Origin: Candidatus Nezhaarchaeales archaeon
GTDB lineage: Archaea; Thermoproteota; Methanomethylicia; Nezhaarchaeales; JAWCJE01
NCBI GenBank assembly: GCA_038853715.1
Contig: JAWCJE010000014.1
Span: 4,805-40,198, forward strand
DNA: 35,394 nt
Direction: 5' to 3'
The position numbers and the translations under genes were made by a program. The notes under the pieces were generated by a model that worked only from the letters and a program-made list of their open reading frames with translations, ran no database searches and was not told the DNA's origin. This document shows, one piece after another, positions 1 to 8,759 of this stretch (the first letter of the stretch is position 1; the number at the start of each line of letters is the position of its first letter).

Positions 1-42
1 AACCTCTCTAAGGTACGTAGCCCGGCGTTTACTACTACTTTG

Positions 43-61
43 AAGCCGTCTACAACGGCTT
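43..61. other. small inverted repeat downstream of the pilus operon
   Basis: AAGCCGT and ACGGCTT form a 7-bp stem with a 5-base loop, 12 bases beyond the stop of the minus-strand platform gene. No T-tract follows on the minus strand, so a terminator role is unproven. The first 72 bases hold no gene I can support. Confidence 0.3.
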
Positions 62-72
62 AATGGAGAAAC

Positions 73-915
73 TCAAGGCGGAGGGGCTAACCAGTTGAAG
101 ATCGCGAAAGCGGCTACGACGAGTACGCATACATGTTTAACTCCAGCTACTATACTACCGGTGGACATTTTACCAGCGGCTAACCCGCTCATAACGGCCT
201 GTATGAGCGCCATGTGGAAGAAGAGCCTACGTATTTGGCCCGCCGGTATCATCATCCCCGCTACGAAGCCGGTCGCAACAGGGCTTACGCGGTAGAAGAA
301 CGTAGTTAGAAGGATTACTACGCAGTAAGCGAATACTAGGAAGGCTACGTATATTATTATCACGTAGATACGGAGTTCAGCAGCCCTCTCCTTCTCGAGT
401 AGGTGTACGCTTCTAACGTAGTTAGCCGCTAGATCCATGACGTCCGAGGTAATAGCCCCGAACCTAAGGGCGTCGCTCATTAAGTTCGCCATCCTCCTAG
501 CTAACATGGTTCCTACGCGGTTAGCTAGTAGCTGTAAAGCATTCTCCAAGGTAGCCCCCCAAGACATTTGAACAACCAGTTTTCTAACCTCCCTACTTAA
601 GGGCCCGTAGTGCTTCTTAGCCGCCGCTTCGAAAGCCGTAGGCAATGTCATACCTGTTCTCTGCGCCTCAGCTATATCTGAGAGAAGCTCGGGTAGGTAC
701 TCGTCGATTTTACGCCTCCACGAAGTATCTACGTAGTCGAGAACCCCGTAAGGTGCTAAAGCTACGAGTATTATAAGGACTACGTAGTTATCGAAGGCCA
801 CCGGTTGACTTGTAAGGAGTACGTGGAACCATACGTTAACCGCTAGTAATGTTAAAGCGGCGAGTAGTGAAGCCGCTAATACCGCTTTTTTAACCCTCTT
901 AGGGATACCCGGCAT
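73..915 (-). CDS. type II/IV pilus platform protein, TadC-like (T2SSF domain)
   Basis: Inner-membrane platform component of a type IV filament or Tad-like machine. The 280-residue protein has an N-terminal hydrophobic pair (about 10-60), a cytoplasmic helical part with the F-domain pattern ELLSDIAEAQRTGMTLPTAF near residue 75-95, and hydrophobic stretches near 185-215 and at the C-terminus. ATG at 915 is supported by GGTGTGA just upstream. It follows the other platform gene by 3 bases, so the two are co-transcribed. Canonical archaellum FlaJ is one longer protein with two F domains; here each domain is its own gene, as in Tad and the archaeal Epd pili. Family assignment is from the F-domain pattern and the neighbouring ATPase; what the filament does is unknown. 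Confidence 0.8.
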   Translation of the reverse strand: MPGIPKRVKKAVLAASLLAALTLLAVNVWFHVLLTSQPVAFDNYVVLIILVALAPYGVLDYVDTSWRRKIDEYLPELLSDIAEAQRTGMTLPTAFEAAAKKHYGPLSREVRKLVVQMSWGATLENALQLLANRVGTMLARRMANLMSDALRFGAITSDVMDLAANYVRSVHLLEKERAAELRIYVIIIYVAFLVFAYCVVILLTTFFYRVSPVATGFVAGMMIPAGQIRRLFFHMALIQAVMSGLAAGKMSTGSIVAGVKHVCVLVVAAFAIFNWLAPPP

Positions 916-918
916 TCT

Positions 919-1830
919 TCACACCTTAACCATGAAGGCGTCCATTAGGATAAGCATTATAACTAGAATAGCGGGGGTTAAAACGTAGACGACGATCATC
1001 ATGATCAACTCCAAGCTTAACCCGAAAACGGCGGCTCCTACTAGGGACATCATGGAGAGCATAAGTATCAATATGAGCGGTCCTATCACCGCGCCTCCTA
1101 TATATACCTCTGAAACTACGGATAGACTAGTGATACTACGTCTAATCTCTATCCTCTTCAGCCTCATGAAGCGCCTAGCCTCCGTTAATAGGTACCTTTT
1201 AAGGTCGCCTCCGGCGCTCGAAGTCGATACTACGCCTCGAAGGACCTCCGCGAAGCCCGATGAAGGGGAGCGTTTAGCTGCTCTACTAATGGCTTCGAGT
1301 ACGTCGTAACCGAAGAGCTCCACGTCCCTAATGATGTTCCTAGCCTCATCGGATATCGCCTTAATGTTTAAGTCGGCCAACGACTTAAAAATCCTCTCAG
1401 GAGTTATCCCGGCCGCGGCTAATACGGCCATATGGCTAACTACGAAGGGTAGCTCAACCTCCATATACCTCCTCCTAGTCGAAGCAACACCCTTCGGGTA
1501 TATGTATGAGGCGTAGAAAACCACTACCCAAACGATAAGTGAGAAGCCGAAGCTTAATAGGATTTTCTGCGTTAAAACCTTAATAAACAGGTCGAGGATG
1601 AAGTAGCTCGAGACGAACGTAGTTGTAGCCGCTAAAAACGATAGGAGAACCATTAAGCTGACGTAAGCCCTCAGCGTAATCCTCATACCCGCCTTCCTTA
1701 AGGCGTCGTCAAGCCCGGTTAACTGGGCTTCTAGCCAGCTAACCCTTCCCCCAAGCACTCTAAAGGCGAAGGCGTGGAACCCCTTAGCCCCGGCTTCAAC
1801 CCTTCCGCGGCGCCTTGAAAACCTCTTCAT
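919..1830 (-). CDS. type II/IV pilus platform protein, TadB-like (T2SSF domain)
   Basis: Second platform protein, about 303 residues. A basic N-terminus precedes two hydrophobic segments near 55-115, a cytoplasmic F-domain part with ELPFVVSHMAVLAAAGITPE near 135-155, and two C-terminal hydrophobic segments near 245-300. ATG at 1830 is preferred over the TTG one codon upstream. It lies between the ATPase gene (gap about 40 bases) and the TadC-like gene (gap 3 bases), all on the minus strand. It should form a heteromeric base with the TadC-like protein that the ATPase drives. TadB versus TadC naming is by position and size only. Confidence 0.8.
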   Translation of the reverse strand: MKRFSRRRGRVEAGAKGFHAFAFRVLGGRVSWLEAQLTGLDDALRKAGMRITLRAYVSLMVLLSFLAATTTFVSSYFILDLFIKVLTQKILLSFGFSLIVWVVVFYASYIYPKGVASTRRRYMEVELPFVVSHMAVLAAAGITPERIFKSLADLNIKAISDEARNIIRDVELFGYDVLEAISRAAKRSPSSGFAEVLRGVVSTSSAGGDLKRYLLTEARRFMRLKRIEIRRSITSLSVVSEVYIGGAVIGPLILILMLSMMSLVGAAVFGLSLELIMMIVVYVLTPAILVIMLILMDAFMVKV

Positions 1831-1872
1831 CAAGGATATCCGAGCTCCTACCCCCTTTAAGCGGCATAACCA

Positions 1873-3411
1873 TTAAGTTAGATCCATCCTCGCCCTTCTA
1901 TACGTTTTCGCCGGATCCGCGTAATACTCCTTTACGACTGCGCCTACCTCCTTAAAGCTCCTTATACCCTTCCTAACCATCCATTCCAAAACGAGCCGAC
2001 GCCTAGCTAGCTCCTCCCTAACTTCGTCTAGGCTTAAGTTACTCATCTTCACTATCTTCTCTAGGACATAGCTCCTACCGCTAAAAGTATAGGTATCGCC
2101 ATGCGGGTTCCACGTATACGTATCGCTAGTTAATATCTCCTTGGTTTTAGGGTCTAAAGCTACTATCTCTGTGTTAACGGCAATACGTCTAACCGGTTTC
2201 CCGCCTACCTGAACCCTCTTAAGGAGTATAACGTCGTCTAGGAGGGTTAGTAGGGACCTAGGGATGTTCATAGGCTCCGACTCCAACCTATGTATAACGG
2301 CTTGAACACTATCCGCGTGAATGGAGCATAGGCCTCCGTGGCCGGTGGCCATAGCGTGGAACAACGTATAGGCTTCAGCCCCCCTCACCTCGCCTACCAC
2401 TACGTAGTCCGGGCGTTGCCTTAACGCCGTTTTTAGGAGGTCGAAGATCGTAACTTCAGCTACACCGGTAGCCCACCCGGTCCTAGTAACCATTGAAAGC
2501 CAGTTCTCATGCGGAATGTTAAGTTCAGCCGTATCCTCAACAGTTATGATCTTATAGTCGGGCTTAATAAACATGGCTAAGCAGTTTAGAAGCGTAGTTT
2601 TACCCGTCGCCGTACCTCCAGCTACTATTAAGGATAGCTTATGCTCAATAAGCATCCAGTAGTAAGCCGCCATCTCGGCTGATAGCGTATTAAACATTAT
2701 TAGGTCGCTAATGGTTAGCGGATCGGACCTAAACCTCCTTATGGTGAACGAGGAACCCCTACGTGAAACCTCCCTACTATAGGTTATATTGACGCGGCTA
2801 CCATCAGGTAGGGCGGCGTCAAGTATGGGTTGCGCTATCGATACGTGTTTACCGCAGCGATAAGCTAACCTAATAACGAAGGAGTTAAGTTCTTCATCGC
2901 TCTCGAAAACCACGTTCGTTGGAAGCGATTCGTATTCACGATGCCAAACGTATATAGGTATACCTACACCGTCGCAGCTTATATCCTCAACCATATGGTC
3001 ACGCATGAAAGCGTCGATCTTACCGTACCCTACGAAGTCCCGAATGGCGTAGTATAGGAGCTTGTTTAAAGTTTCAGGGTATGGTAGTTTAATTTTATAC
3101 TTTTTAACAATCCGCTCAACGGCGTCTCTAAGGTATTTCTCAGCCGATTTAATATCGGCTAGCGACTTCAAATCCACGTCGAGCTCATCCATTAACGCCT
3201 CCTTTATCCTAGCTAGGATCCTCTTCTCATCATCAAGTAGTGTTGGCTCGATCACCACGTAGTTCATCTTCTTAGTGGCCGGGTCAATAGCTATAGCCGT
3301 ATACGCGTAAGGCTCGTAGACGGGGCTCATACTAATTATGTTTAGCTGCCGCCTAACTACAGCTACACTAGCTTCACCTTTAGCTTCATTCAAGCGCTCC
3401 ACCAGTAACAT
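1873..3411 (-). CDS. type II/IV secretion system ATPase (TadA/FlaI/GspE family)
   Basis: Hexameric motor ATPase that powers assembly of a type IV filament. The 512-residue protein shows Walker A GGTATGKT at 265-272 (K271), an Asp box ITVEDTAEL at 289-297, Walker B DYVVVGEVRG at 335-344, and a His box GHGGLCSIHAD at 357-367. An N-terminal domain of about 240 residues precedes the motor core. ATG at 3411 fits a leaderless transcript: a TATA-like TCTTATAG lies about 26 bases upstream on the minus strand. It heads the operon with the two platform genes. No prepilin, prepilin peptidase or archaellum-specific fla gene is in the window, so pilus, Tad-like or secretion roles are all possible. Confidence 0.92.
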   Translation of the reverse strand: MLLVERLNEAKGEASVAVVRRQLNIISMSPVYEPYAYTAIAIDPATKKMNYVVIEPTLLDDEKRILARIKEALMDELDVDLKSLADIKSAEKYLRDAVERIVKKYKIKLPYPETLNKLLYYAIRDFVGYGKIDAFMRDHMVEDISCDGVGIPIYVWHREYESLPTNVVFESDEELNSFVIRLAYRCGKHVSIAQPILDAALPDGSRVNITYSREVSRRGSSFTIRRFRSDPLTISDLIMFNTLSAEMAAYYWMLIEHKLSLIVAGGTATGKTTLLNCLAMFIKPDYKIITVEDTAELNIPHENWLSMVTRTGWATGVAEVTIFDLLKTALRQRPDYVVVGEVRGAEAYTLFHAMATGHGGLCSIHADSVQAVIHRLESEPMNIPRSLLTLLDDVILLKRVQVGGKPVRRIAVNTEIVALDPKTKEILTSDTYTWNPHGDTYTFSGRSYVLEKIVKMSNLSLDEVREELARRRLVLEWMVRKGIRSFKEVGAVVKEYYADPAKTYRRARMDLT

Positions 3412-3435
3412 TAAAAGACGCAGTAACCTCTATAA

Positions 3436-3582
3436 GACTTACCGTCTAAGTTTAATGTTGCCTCCGAGGTGCCGATCGCGTGGAAGGCGCTCGACACATT
3501 AAAGGCGAAGTAGGATGAAAGGCTTAAAAAGCTTGAAAGACTTATCGAGGCTTACCTCCTAGCCCAAAAAGCCCCTCCCTAG
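3436..3582 (+). pseudogene. possible gene remnant with in-frame TAG
   Basis: A plus-strand frame reads ASEVPIAWKALDTLKAK, then TAG at 3511-3513, then DERLKKLERLIEAYLLAQKA and a final TAG at 3580. The amphipathic, lysine/leucine-rich text on both sides of the stop looks like protein rather than noise, but there is no good start codon. No family is recognised. The rest of 3412-3966 holds a second remnant (3733-3870) and the promoter at 3933. Confidence 0.2.
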
Positions 3583-3732
3583 ACCTTAAAAGGCGCGGAG
3601 GAACCCGGTTGTAAGCTAAAATCCGTAGGTTCGCTTTCAGCTTCTAGTTTAAGCCTAGGTTTAAAACCGTTTTAAGCCGTTCCCCGCCCACGCCTTAATG
3701 GGGGGAAGCTCGCAGTTTGGAACCTTTTAGGC

Positions 3733-3870
3733 TTAAAGGTAGTCTTCAATCCATTCTTCTAAGCCGCTGAATACCTTATCGGCGTCTTGCTTTAGGCATA
3801 ACGTCTTCACGAAGAGCCTGTTTTCACCCGGTAGTCCGCCATGGATCGCGTTTACTTTAACGTACGCGGC
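3733..3870 (-). pseudogene. C-terminal remnant of an unknown gene
   Basis: The minus-strand frame encodes about 45 residues including VNAIHGGLPGENRLFVKTLC and then a KQDADKVFSGLEEWIEDYL tail before TAA at 3733-3735. The frame contains no ATG, GTG or TTG and is closed upstream by TAA at 3871-3873. The composition is protein-like and the piece reads like the end of a longer protein whose front is lost. I do not recognise the family. Confidence 0.3.
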
Positions 3871-3932
3871 TTAACACTCTCTCAGCGTATAGGCTTCTTA
3901 AGCTTAGGGCGAATTCAACTAGGTAAGCCCTA

Positions 3933-3946
3933 AGTCTTTTAAGACT
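3933..3946 (+). promoter_or_regulatory. TATA-like box inside an inverted repeat, Lrp-type gene
   Basis: AGTCTT-TT-AAGACT is a 6-bp inverted repeat whose centre CTTTTAAG is TATA-like. Its centre is about 26 bases before the GTG at 3967, the archaeal TATA-to-start distance, which supports a leaderless mRNA from that codon. An inverted repeat over the TATA box could be a repressor site; that is inference. Confidence 0.4.
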
Positions 3947-3966
3947 GTCCCCCTAAATATTTAAGG

Positions 3967-4218
3967 GTGGATGGGTTGACATTAGCCTTCGTACTTATAA
4001 ATAGTGAAACGGGTGCTGAGGAGGAGGTCTTAAAGGAGCTCGTCAAGGTAGATGAGGTTAAGGAGGCGTATAGCGTTTACGGCGTTTACGACATAATAGT
4101 AAAGGTGGAGGCCCCAGACCTAGATAAGCTTAAGGAGGTAGTACACTCCAAGATTAGGAGGATCGCCAAGGTTAGATCCACGCTAACCATGATCGCGATG
4201 GAAACGGCTAAGAAGTAA
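3967..4218 (+). CDS. stand-alone Lrp/AsnC ligand-binding (RAM) domain protein
   Basis: An 83-residue protein made up only of the RAM (regulation of amino-acid metabolism) fold: a beta strand TLAFVLINSE, a helix EEEVLKELVKV, the stretch VKEAYSVYGVYDIIVKVEA, then KLKEVVHSKIRRIAKVRSTL. Full Lrp/AsnC regulators carry an N-terminal HTH, which is absent. Stand-alone RAM proteins are common in archaea and are thought to bind amino acids or pair with full-length Lrp proteins. The GTG start is chosen from the TATA position; TTG at 3976 behind GGTGG is an alternative. It is convergent with the GTPase gene, leaving 2 bases between. The argG/lysW locus close by makes an amino-acid-sensing role attractive but unproven. 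Confidence 0.85.
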   Translation: MDGLTLAFVLINSETGAEEEVLKELVKVDEVKEAYSVYGVYDIIVKVEAPDLDKLKEVVHSKIRRIAKVRSTLTMIAMETAKK

Positions 4219-4220
4219 CG

Positions 4221-5432
4221 CTACTTCTTCTTTACCGTTGTTACGATTTTTACCACGTCACGATCCCTTAATACGTACTCCTTAGGTAGGCGTACTCCGC
4301 TTCTAACGTCGATGGCGTACATCATACTCTTCGCTAGCTCCGTATGGATCTGTTCGGCTAGGTTAAAGACCGTGGAGTCCGGGGGCATTAGGTAGGCGTC
4401 CGGAAGAACGTTCCCCTTCCCGTCCGAAAGCCTTCCTTCATCCTCTACGGGGTAGACCACGTTCATACGTAGTAGTTTAAAGATGGCGAAGTTAATTGCG
4501 AACTGAACCCCTGTTCTAAAGTACCTATCGAAAACCCTCCGCTGAACGTAGTCTAAAGCCCACCTCTGCTTACTAGTTAGCTTCGACTCCTCAACAACCT
4601 TAAACAGCTCGTCTCCAGGTATATACCTTATTAAGCCCGCCAGCTCAGCCCGCCTTAAGGCTAGTTCAGCCTCGGCGGAGCAACTAACCACCATGGTGTA
4701 CCCGAAGGCCTCCACTAGCCTCTTATAGTTCTCATCAGCTTGGGGTAGGTCCATCTTATTAGCCACTATAAGGGTTGGCTTAGATATCCACCTTAACTCC
4801 TTAACGAACTGCTTTAACTCCTCCCTACTCCACTCCTTAAAGTCCTTCTCTTGAAGCCCTGCTTTAACCAACGCCTTAACTACATCCACCTCCCTGATCT
4901 TCAGCCCTGAAAGCACAGCGCTAAGCGCCCCGGCTAAGCCTTTACCTGAGGATAGCATCCTTAGGATTTTACCCTTATTCCCCTCGACTACGCGAAGTAG
5001 CCAAATTAGTATTTCCTCCTCAATATCGTAGGCGTCCTTTAACGGATCGCCGGTTCCCGGTTCAGCTATTTCGCCGTCCTCATCTATACTCCCGGAGGCG
5101 TCGACAATATGTAGTAAGGCGTCGGCGGACATAGCCGCGCTTAAGAACTGATTACCTAGCCCCCTACCAGTCCAAGCCCCTTTTATTAAGCCCGGTAAAT
5201 CCATTATCTGGATAGGTATAAAGCGCCATCCATCTATACAGGTCGAGTTACGGGGATTATCCTTAACCTTAAACTCGCGGCATACGCACGGGGTTTGTAC
5301 GTAGGCTATCCCTACTTCGGGCCGCTTCGTGGTAAAGGGGTATGTAGATACCTCGGCGCTAAGCAAGGTCGCGGCGTTAAAAAACGTAGTTTTACCCGTA
5401 TTAGTCTTACCTATGAGGCCTATTAAAACCAT
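4221..5432 (-). CDS. OBG/YchF-type GTPase with C-terminal TGS domain
   Basis: Translation-factor-class P-loop NTPase of the OBG/YchF group. With ATG at 5432 (behind GGTGG; a GTG three codons earlier is the alternative) it has 403 residues. G1 is GKTNTGKT at 8-15, G3 is DLPGL at 78-82, G4 is NKMD at 225-228, and the C-terminal 80 or so residues form a TGS-type domain ending in RDVVKIVTTVKKK. The G4 motif NKMD is the guanine-specific form, unlike the altered motif of bacterial YchF, so GTP is the expected nucleotide. The archaeal members probably act at the ribosome; the exact function is unknown. Confidence 0.9.
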   Translation of the reverse strand: MVLIGLIGKTNTGKTTFFNAATLLSAEVSTYPFTTKRPEVGIAYVQTPCVCREFKVKDNPRNSTCIDGWRFIPIQIMDLPGLIKGAWTGRGLGNQFLSAAMSADALLHIVDASGSIDEDGEIAEPGTGDPLKDAYDIEEEILIWLLRVVEGNKGKILRMLSSGKGLAGALSAVLSGLKIREVDVVKALVKAGLQEKDFKEWSREELKQFVKELRWISKPTLIVANKMDLPQADENYKRLVEAFGYTMVVSCSAEAELALRRAELAGLIRYIPGDELFKVVEESKLTSKQRWALDYVQRRVFDRYFRTGVQFAINFAIFKLLRMNVVYPVEDEGRLSDGKGNVLPDAYLMPPDSTVFNLAEQIHTELAKSMMYAIDVRSGVRLPKEYVLRDRDVVKIVTTVKKK

Positions 5433-5496
5433 TAAGGCCACCTTAACCTAGGAAAGATTAGGCTAGCTAAGATATTAACTTTAAGCTAGGAGGCTT

Positions 5497-5871
5497 CTAG
5501 CTTAAAGCCCTATAAAGCCGCTCCTTCAACTCGTTTAAGGAGGCCTTCATAAAGTAGTTTTCACTCCAAGGAAGCCAGTCGACCCTAGCTACGACCCTCC
5601 AAAAAGATGCTAACTCCTCCTTACTAGTTAGCTTAGCTAACGCCTCGCTTAGGCTTAACCTACCCTTTAAGTAGGCATCGTAGATCGTTAACGCCTTATA
5701 CGAGCTTCGCGTTTTAAGTATCGCTTCCAGCTTTTTCGCGTATCTAACAGCGCTTCTTACCGCTTCAATAGCCTCAAACCTAGCCACGTGGTTAAATAAG
5801 CCTCCCTCTAGGCGTAAAGCCTCAACCGTAAACTGTTGAGGAGGTATATGGCCGCGACGCTTCAACGCCAT
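5497..5871 (-). CDS. conserved-looking hypothetical protein
   Basis: A 124-residue helical, mostly soluble protein that I do not recognise. ATG at 5871 is preferred over TTG at 5877 because GAGG lies at a usable distance upstream. It is rich in Ala, Leu, Arg and Lys, has no cysteine cluster and no membrane segment, and ends with a helix MKASLNELKERLYRAL. Codon use matches the neighbours. It lies divergent from argG across a 198-base gap and follows no operon partner closely. A small helical adaptor or DNA-associated protein is possible, but that is a guess. Confidence 0.6.
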   Translation of the reverse strand: MALKRRGHIPPQQFTVEALRLEGGLFNHVARFEAIEAVRSAVRYAKKLEAILKTRSSYKALTIYDAYLKGRLSLSEALAKLTSKEELASFWRVVARVDWLPWSENYFMKASLNELKERLYRALS

Positions 5872-6029
5872 ATACAACCCTCAAACCGTTAAGATCCGCC
5901 TTCCGACAACGTTTTACCACGCCTAACTAATGAGCTTAACGCTATTTAAAGCGAACATTATTAACAACCATGTGGGTAGGTAGGCCGGAACCCTTCCCGG
6001 CTTTAATAACCCCTACATAATACGAAAGG

Positions 6030-6035
6030 TTTAAG
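6030..6035 (+). promoter_or_regulatory. TATA-like box for argG
   Basis: GAAAGGTTTAAGGG contains TTTAAG with a purine-rich BRE-like lead. It predicts a start of transcription near 6059, about 11 bases before the GTG of argG. The same GGTTTAAG form recurs before lysY/argC. Confidence 0.4.
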
Positions 6036-6069
6036 GGCTACTTTAGCGGCTTAAATTCCATCACCGAGC

Positions 6070-7284
6070 GTGAAGCCGGTGAAGGTAGTACTCGCCTTTT
6101 CAGGGGGTTTAGATACCAGCGTTATGGTGAAATGGCTTCAGGAGAAGTATCAAGCCGAGGTTATTACGGTTACCTTGGATCTAGGGCAGCGTGAGGATTT
6201 AAAGCCCATTGAGGAGAAGGCGGGGATGCTCGGAGTTTTAAAACACTACTCAATGGACGTTAGGGAGGAGTTCGCGGAAGGCTACATAGCGCTAGCCATT
6301 AGGGCTAACGCGCTCTACGAAGGTAAATACCCCGTTAGTACCGCTCTTTCAAGGCCTTTAATCGCTAAGAAGCTCGTCGAAGTCGCTAAGAAGGAGGACG
6401 CTAACGCGATAGCCCATGGATGCACCGGTAAGGGTAATGACCAGGTACGTATAGAGGTTACCGTTAAAGCGTTAGCTCCAGACCTAAAGGTTATAGCGCC
6501 TATACGTGAATGGGGCCTTACTAGGGAGCAGGAGTATGAATACGCTAAGAGGCACGGGATCCCGATTAAAGCTACGAGTAGCCTTTACAGTATAGATCAA
6601 AACCTCTGGGGTCGATCCGTGGAATGCGGCCCGCTCGAGGATCCAAGCCAAGAGCCGCCCGAAGACGCCTTCGAATGGACAACGCCGCCTGAGAAAGCGC
6701 CTAATACGCCTGAGTACGTAACGTTAAGCTTCGAGGATGGGCTACCCGTAGCTATTAACGGTGAACGTTTAAAGCTAGCGGAGCTTATAAGTAGGCTAAA
6801 CGTATTGGCCGGTAGGCACGGCGTTGGAAGGATAGACCACGTGGAGGATCGACTAGTAGGTATAAAATCGCGTGAAGTATATGAGTGTCCAGCGGCAGTC
6901 TGCATCTTAGAGGCTCATAAGGACCTTGAGAAGCTTACACTAACAAAGCATGAGTTATTCTTTAAGGAGCTCGTCGACAGTCAATGGTCCAACCTGGTCT
7001 ATAACGGCCTCTGGGAGGACCCGTTAAGGAAGGACCTCGACGCCTTCATAGCTGAGAGCCAAAGCCGCGTAAACGGCGACGTACGCCTTAAACTATTTAA
7101 GGGATCCGTTAAGGTAGTGGGGCGTACATCCCCTAATTCGCTCTACGAGTTAAAGCTAGCTACCTACGAGGCTTGGAGTACCTTCGACCAGTCATGGGCT
7201 AAAGGCTTCATAGAGCTTTGGGGCCTTCAAACAGGGATCGCGAACCGAATGGTTAAAAGGAAGGTGGATTATTGGAAATCTTAA
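6070..7284 (+). CDS. argG: argininosuccinate synthase
   Basis: Ligates citrulline and aspartate with ATP to argininosuccinate, the next-to-last step of arginine synthesis in the cytoplasm. The 404-residue length is normal. The N-type ATP pyrophosphatase motif AFSGGLDTS sits at about residues 8-16, followed by HGCTGKGNDQVR near 117-128 and the SVECGPLEDP segment, all typical of the family. GTG at 6070 is the only start that gives the full N-terminal strand. The gene overlaps argH by 13 bases, which points to translational coupling. Confidence 0.97.
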   Translation: MKPVKVVLAFSGGLDTSVMVKWLQEKYQAEVITVTLDLGQREDLKPIEEKAGMLGVLKHYSMDVREEFAEGYIALAIRANALYEGKYPVSTALSRPLIAKKLVEVAKKEDANAIAHGCTGKGNDQVRIEVTVKALAPDLKVIAPIREWGLTREQEYEYAKRHGIPIKATSSLYSIDQNLWGRSVECGPLEDPSQEPPEDAFEWTTPPEKAPNTPEYVTLSFEDGLPVAINGERLKLAELISRLNVLAGRHGVGRIDHVEDRLVGIKSREVYECPAAVCILEAHKDLEKLTLTKHELFFKELVDSQWSNLVYNGLWEDPLRKDLDAFIAESQSRVNGDVRLKLFKGSVKVVGRTSPNSLYELKLATYEAWSTFDQSWAKGFIELWGLQTGIANRMVKRKVDYWKS

Positions 7285-8747
7285 GAGGTAGCCGCCTCCA
7301 GCCACAACCCTTAGACGTAGCCTCCTTCACGTCGTCCGTAGCTAGCGATACTTGGCTTATCCAGGCGGTTATACGCATAAACCAAGCCCACGTTTTAATG
7401 CTATTCGAGCAGGGCCTACTTAACGCCCATGAAGCCTCAAGCCTCCTAAAGGCCCTTGAAGAAGTACCGCCCGACCTACCGCTCGACCCAAGCCTCGAAG
7501 ACGTACATATGAACGTAGAGCTCTTCGTAACCAAGAAGCTAGGAGAGGAAGTAGGCGGTAAGCTCCATTTAGCTAAGAGTAGGAACGACCAGGTAGCTAC
7601 CGCCATAAGGATGGTTCTACGGGAGCAGCTATTAGGCATCGTGGAGAAAACCATAAGCCTAGTGGAAACCCTACTTAAACGAGCTGAAGAACATCTAAAC
7701 ACCCCTATGCCTGGTTATACCCACCTACAACATGCTCAACCCGTTACCTTAGCCCACTACCTACTAGCTTACGCCGACTCCTTTACGCGGAGCTCCGAGA
7801 GGCTAATGGATTCCTATAGGCGTGTAAATAGGTGCCCTATGGGGGCCGCTGCTTTAGCAACCACTAGCTTTAAACTAGATAGGTTTAGGGTCGCCGAGCT
7901 CTTAGGCTTCGAAGGGCTTATCGAGAACTCCATGGATGCCGTTAGCGCTAGGGATTTCGCCGTGGAGGTCTTAGCCGGGATGGCCGTGTTGATGACCGAT
8001 TTAAGTAGGTTATGCGAAGAGTTAATCCTATGGAGTACGGCGGAGTTCGGCTTCGTCGATATACCGGACGAATACGCTTCAACGAGCAGTATAATGCCGC
8101 ATAAGAAGAACCCGGTTGTAGCGGAGCTTATAAGGGCGAAGGCCGGTACGGTTTACGGCAGCTTAATGGCCGCCCTATCAATCCTTAAAGCCCTCCCCAT
8201 GAGCTACAACCTAGACCTTCAGGAGCTAACCCCACACCTCTGGGAGGCTTGTAGAAATACCTCCTCATCGGTTTCAATGGCCGTCGGCATGCTTAAATCT
8301 ATTAGGTTTAATGTTAAGCGGCTAAGGGAGGTTTTAAACAGGAGCCAGGTGGAAGCTACAGAACTAGCCAACCTATTAGTTCGAAGCTTAGGCATCCCGT
8401 TTAGGCAGGCGCATAAAGCCGTAGGTAGCCTCGTAAGGTACGCTGAATCCAAGAGTACCCTCATAAAGGACCTACCGTTAAACGAGGTTAAGGATGTTTT
8501 AAGTAGGGAGTTAAACCGCCCCGTTAAACTGGACGATGAACTCGTTAAGGTCTTAAACCCGGAGTTCAACCTAGACCTTTACCGCGTAACCGGTGGACCG
8601 GCACCGGTCGAGGTTAGAAGGATGCTGGATCAACGCGTTAGGGTCTTAAGCGATTTAAGCGCTACAGTTAAAAGTAAGCGTTCCCATATTAGTGACTCCT
8701 TAGCAAAGCTTAAGAGCCTCGTAAACTCCTTGACCTCCGCCCCTTAG
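7272..8747 (+). CDS. argH: argininosuccinate lyase
   Basis: Splits argininosuccinate to arginine and fumarate. The 491-residue protein belongs to the fumarase/aspartase superfamily; the signature SSIMPHKKNP lies near residues 275-284, with the HLAKSRNDQVAT and PGYTHLQHAQP segments before it. The TTG start at 7272 lies inside the end of argG, preceded by AGGTGG. lysW follows 12 bases after the stop, so argG-argH-lysW is probably one transcript. Confidence 0.97.
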   Translation: MEILRGSRLQPQPLDVASFTSSVASDTWLIQAVIRINQAHVLMLFEQGLLNAHEASSLLKALEEVPPDLPLDPSLEDVHMNVELFVTKKLGEEVGGKLHLAKSRNDQVATAIRMVLREQLLGIVEKTISLVETLLKRAEEHLNTPMPGYTHLQHAQPVTLAHYLLAYADSFTRSSERLMDSYRRVNRCPMGAAALATTSFKLDRFRVAELLGFEGLIENSMDAVSARDFAVEVLAGMAVLMTDLSRLCEELILWSTAEFGFVDIPDEYASTSSIMPHKKNPVVAELIRAKAGTVYGSLMAALSILKALPMSYNLDLQELTPHLWEACRNTSSSVSMAVGMLKSIRFNVKRLREVLNRSQVEATELANLLVRSLGIPFRQAHKAVGSLVRYAESKSTLIKDLPLNEVKDVLSRELNRPVKLDDELVKVLNPEFNLDLYRVTGGPAPVEVRRMLDQRVRVLSDLSATVKSKRSHISDSLAKLKSLVNSLTSAP

Positions 8748-8759
8748 GAGGAGGCTTAA

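Noticed and set aside
3511-3513. In-frame TAG read as pyrrolysine
   Set aside because: No methylamine methyltransferase context and no start codon for the frame; a decayed gene is simpler.
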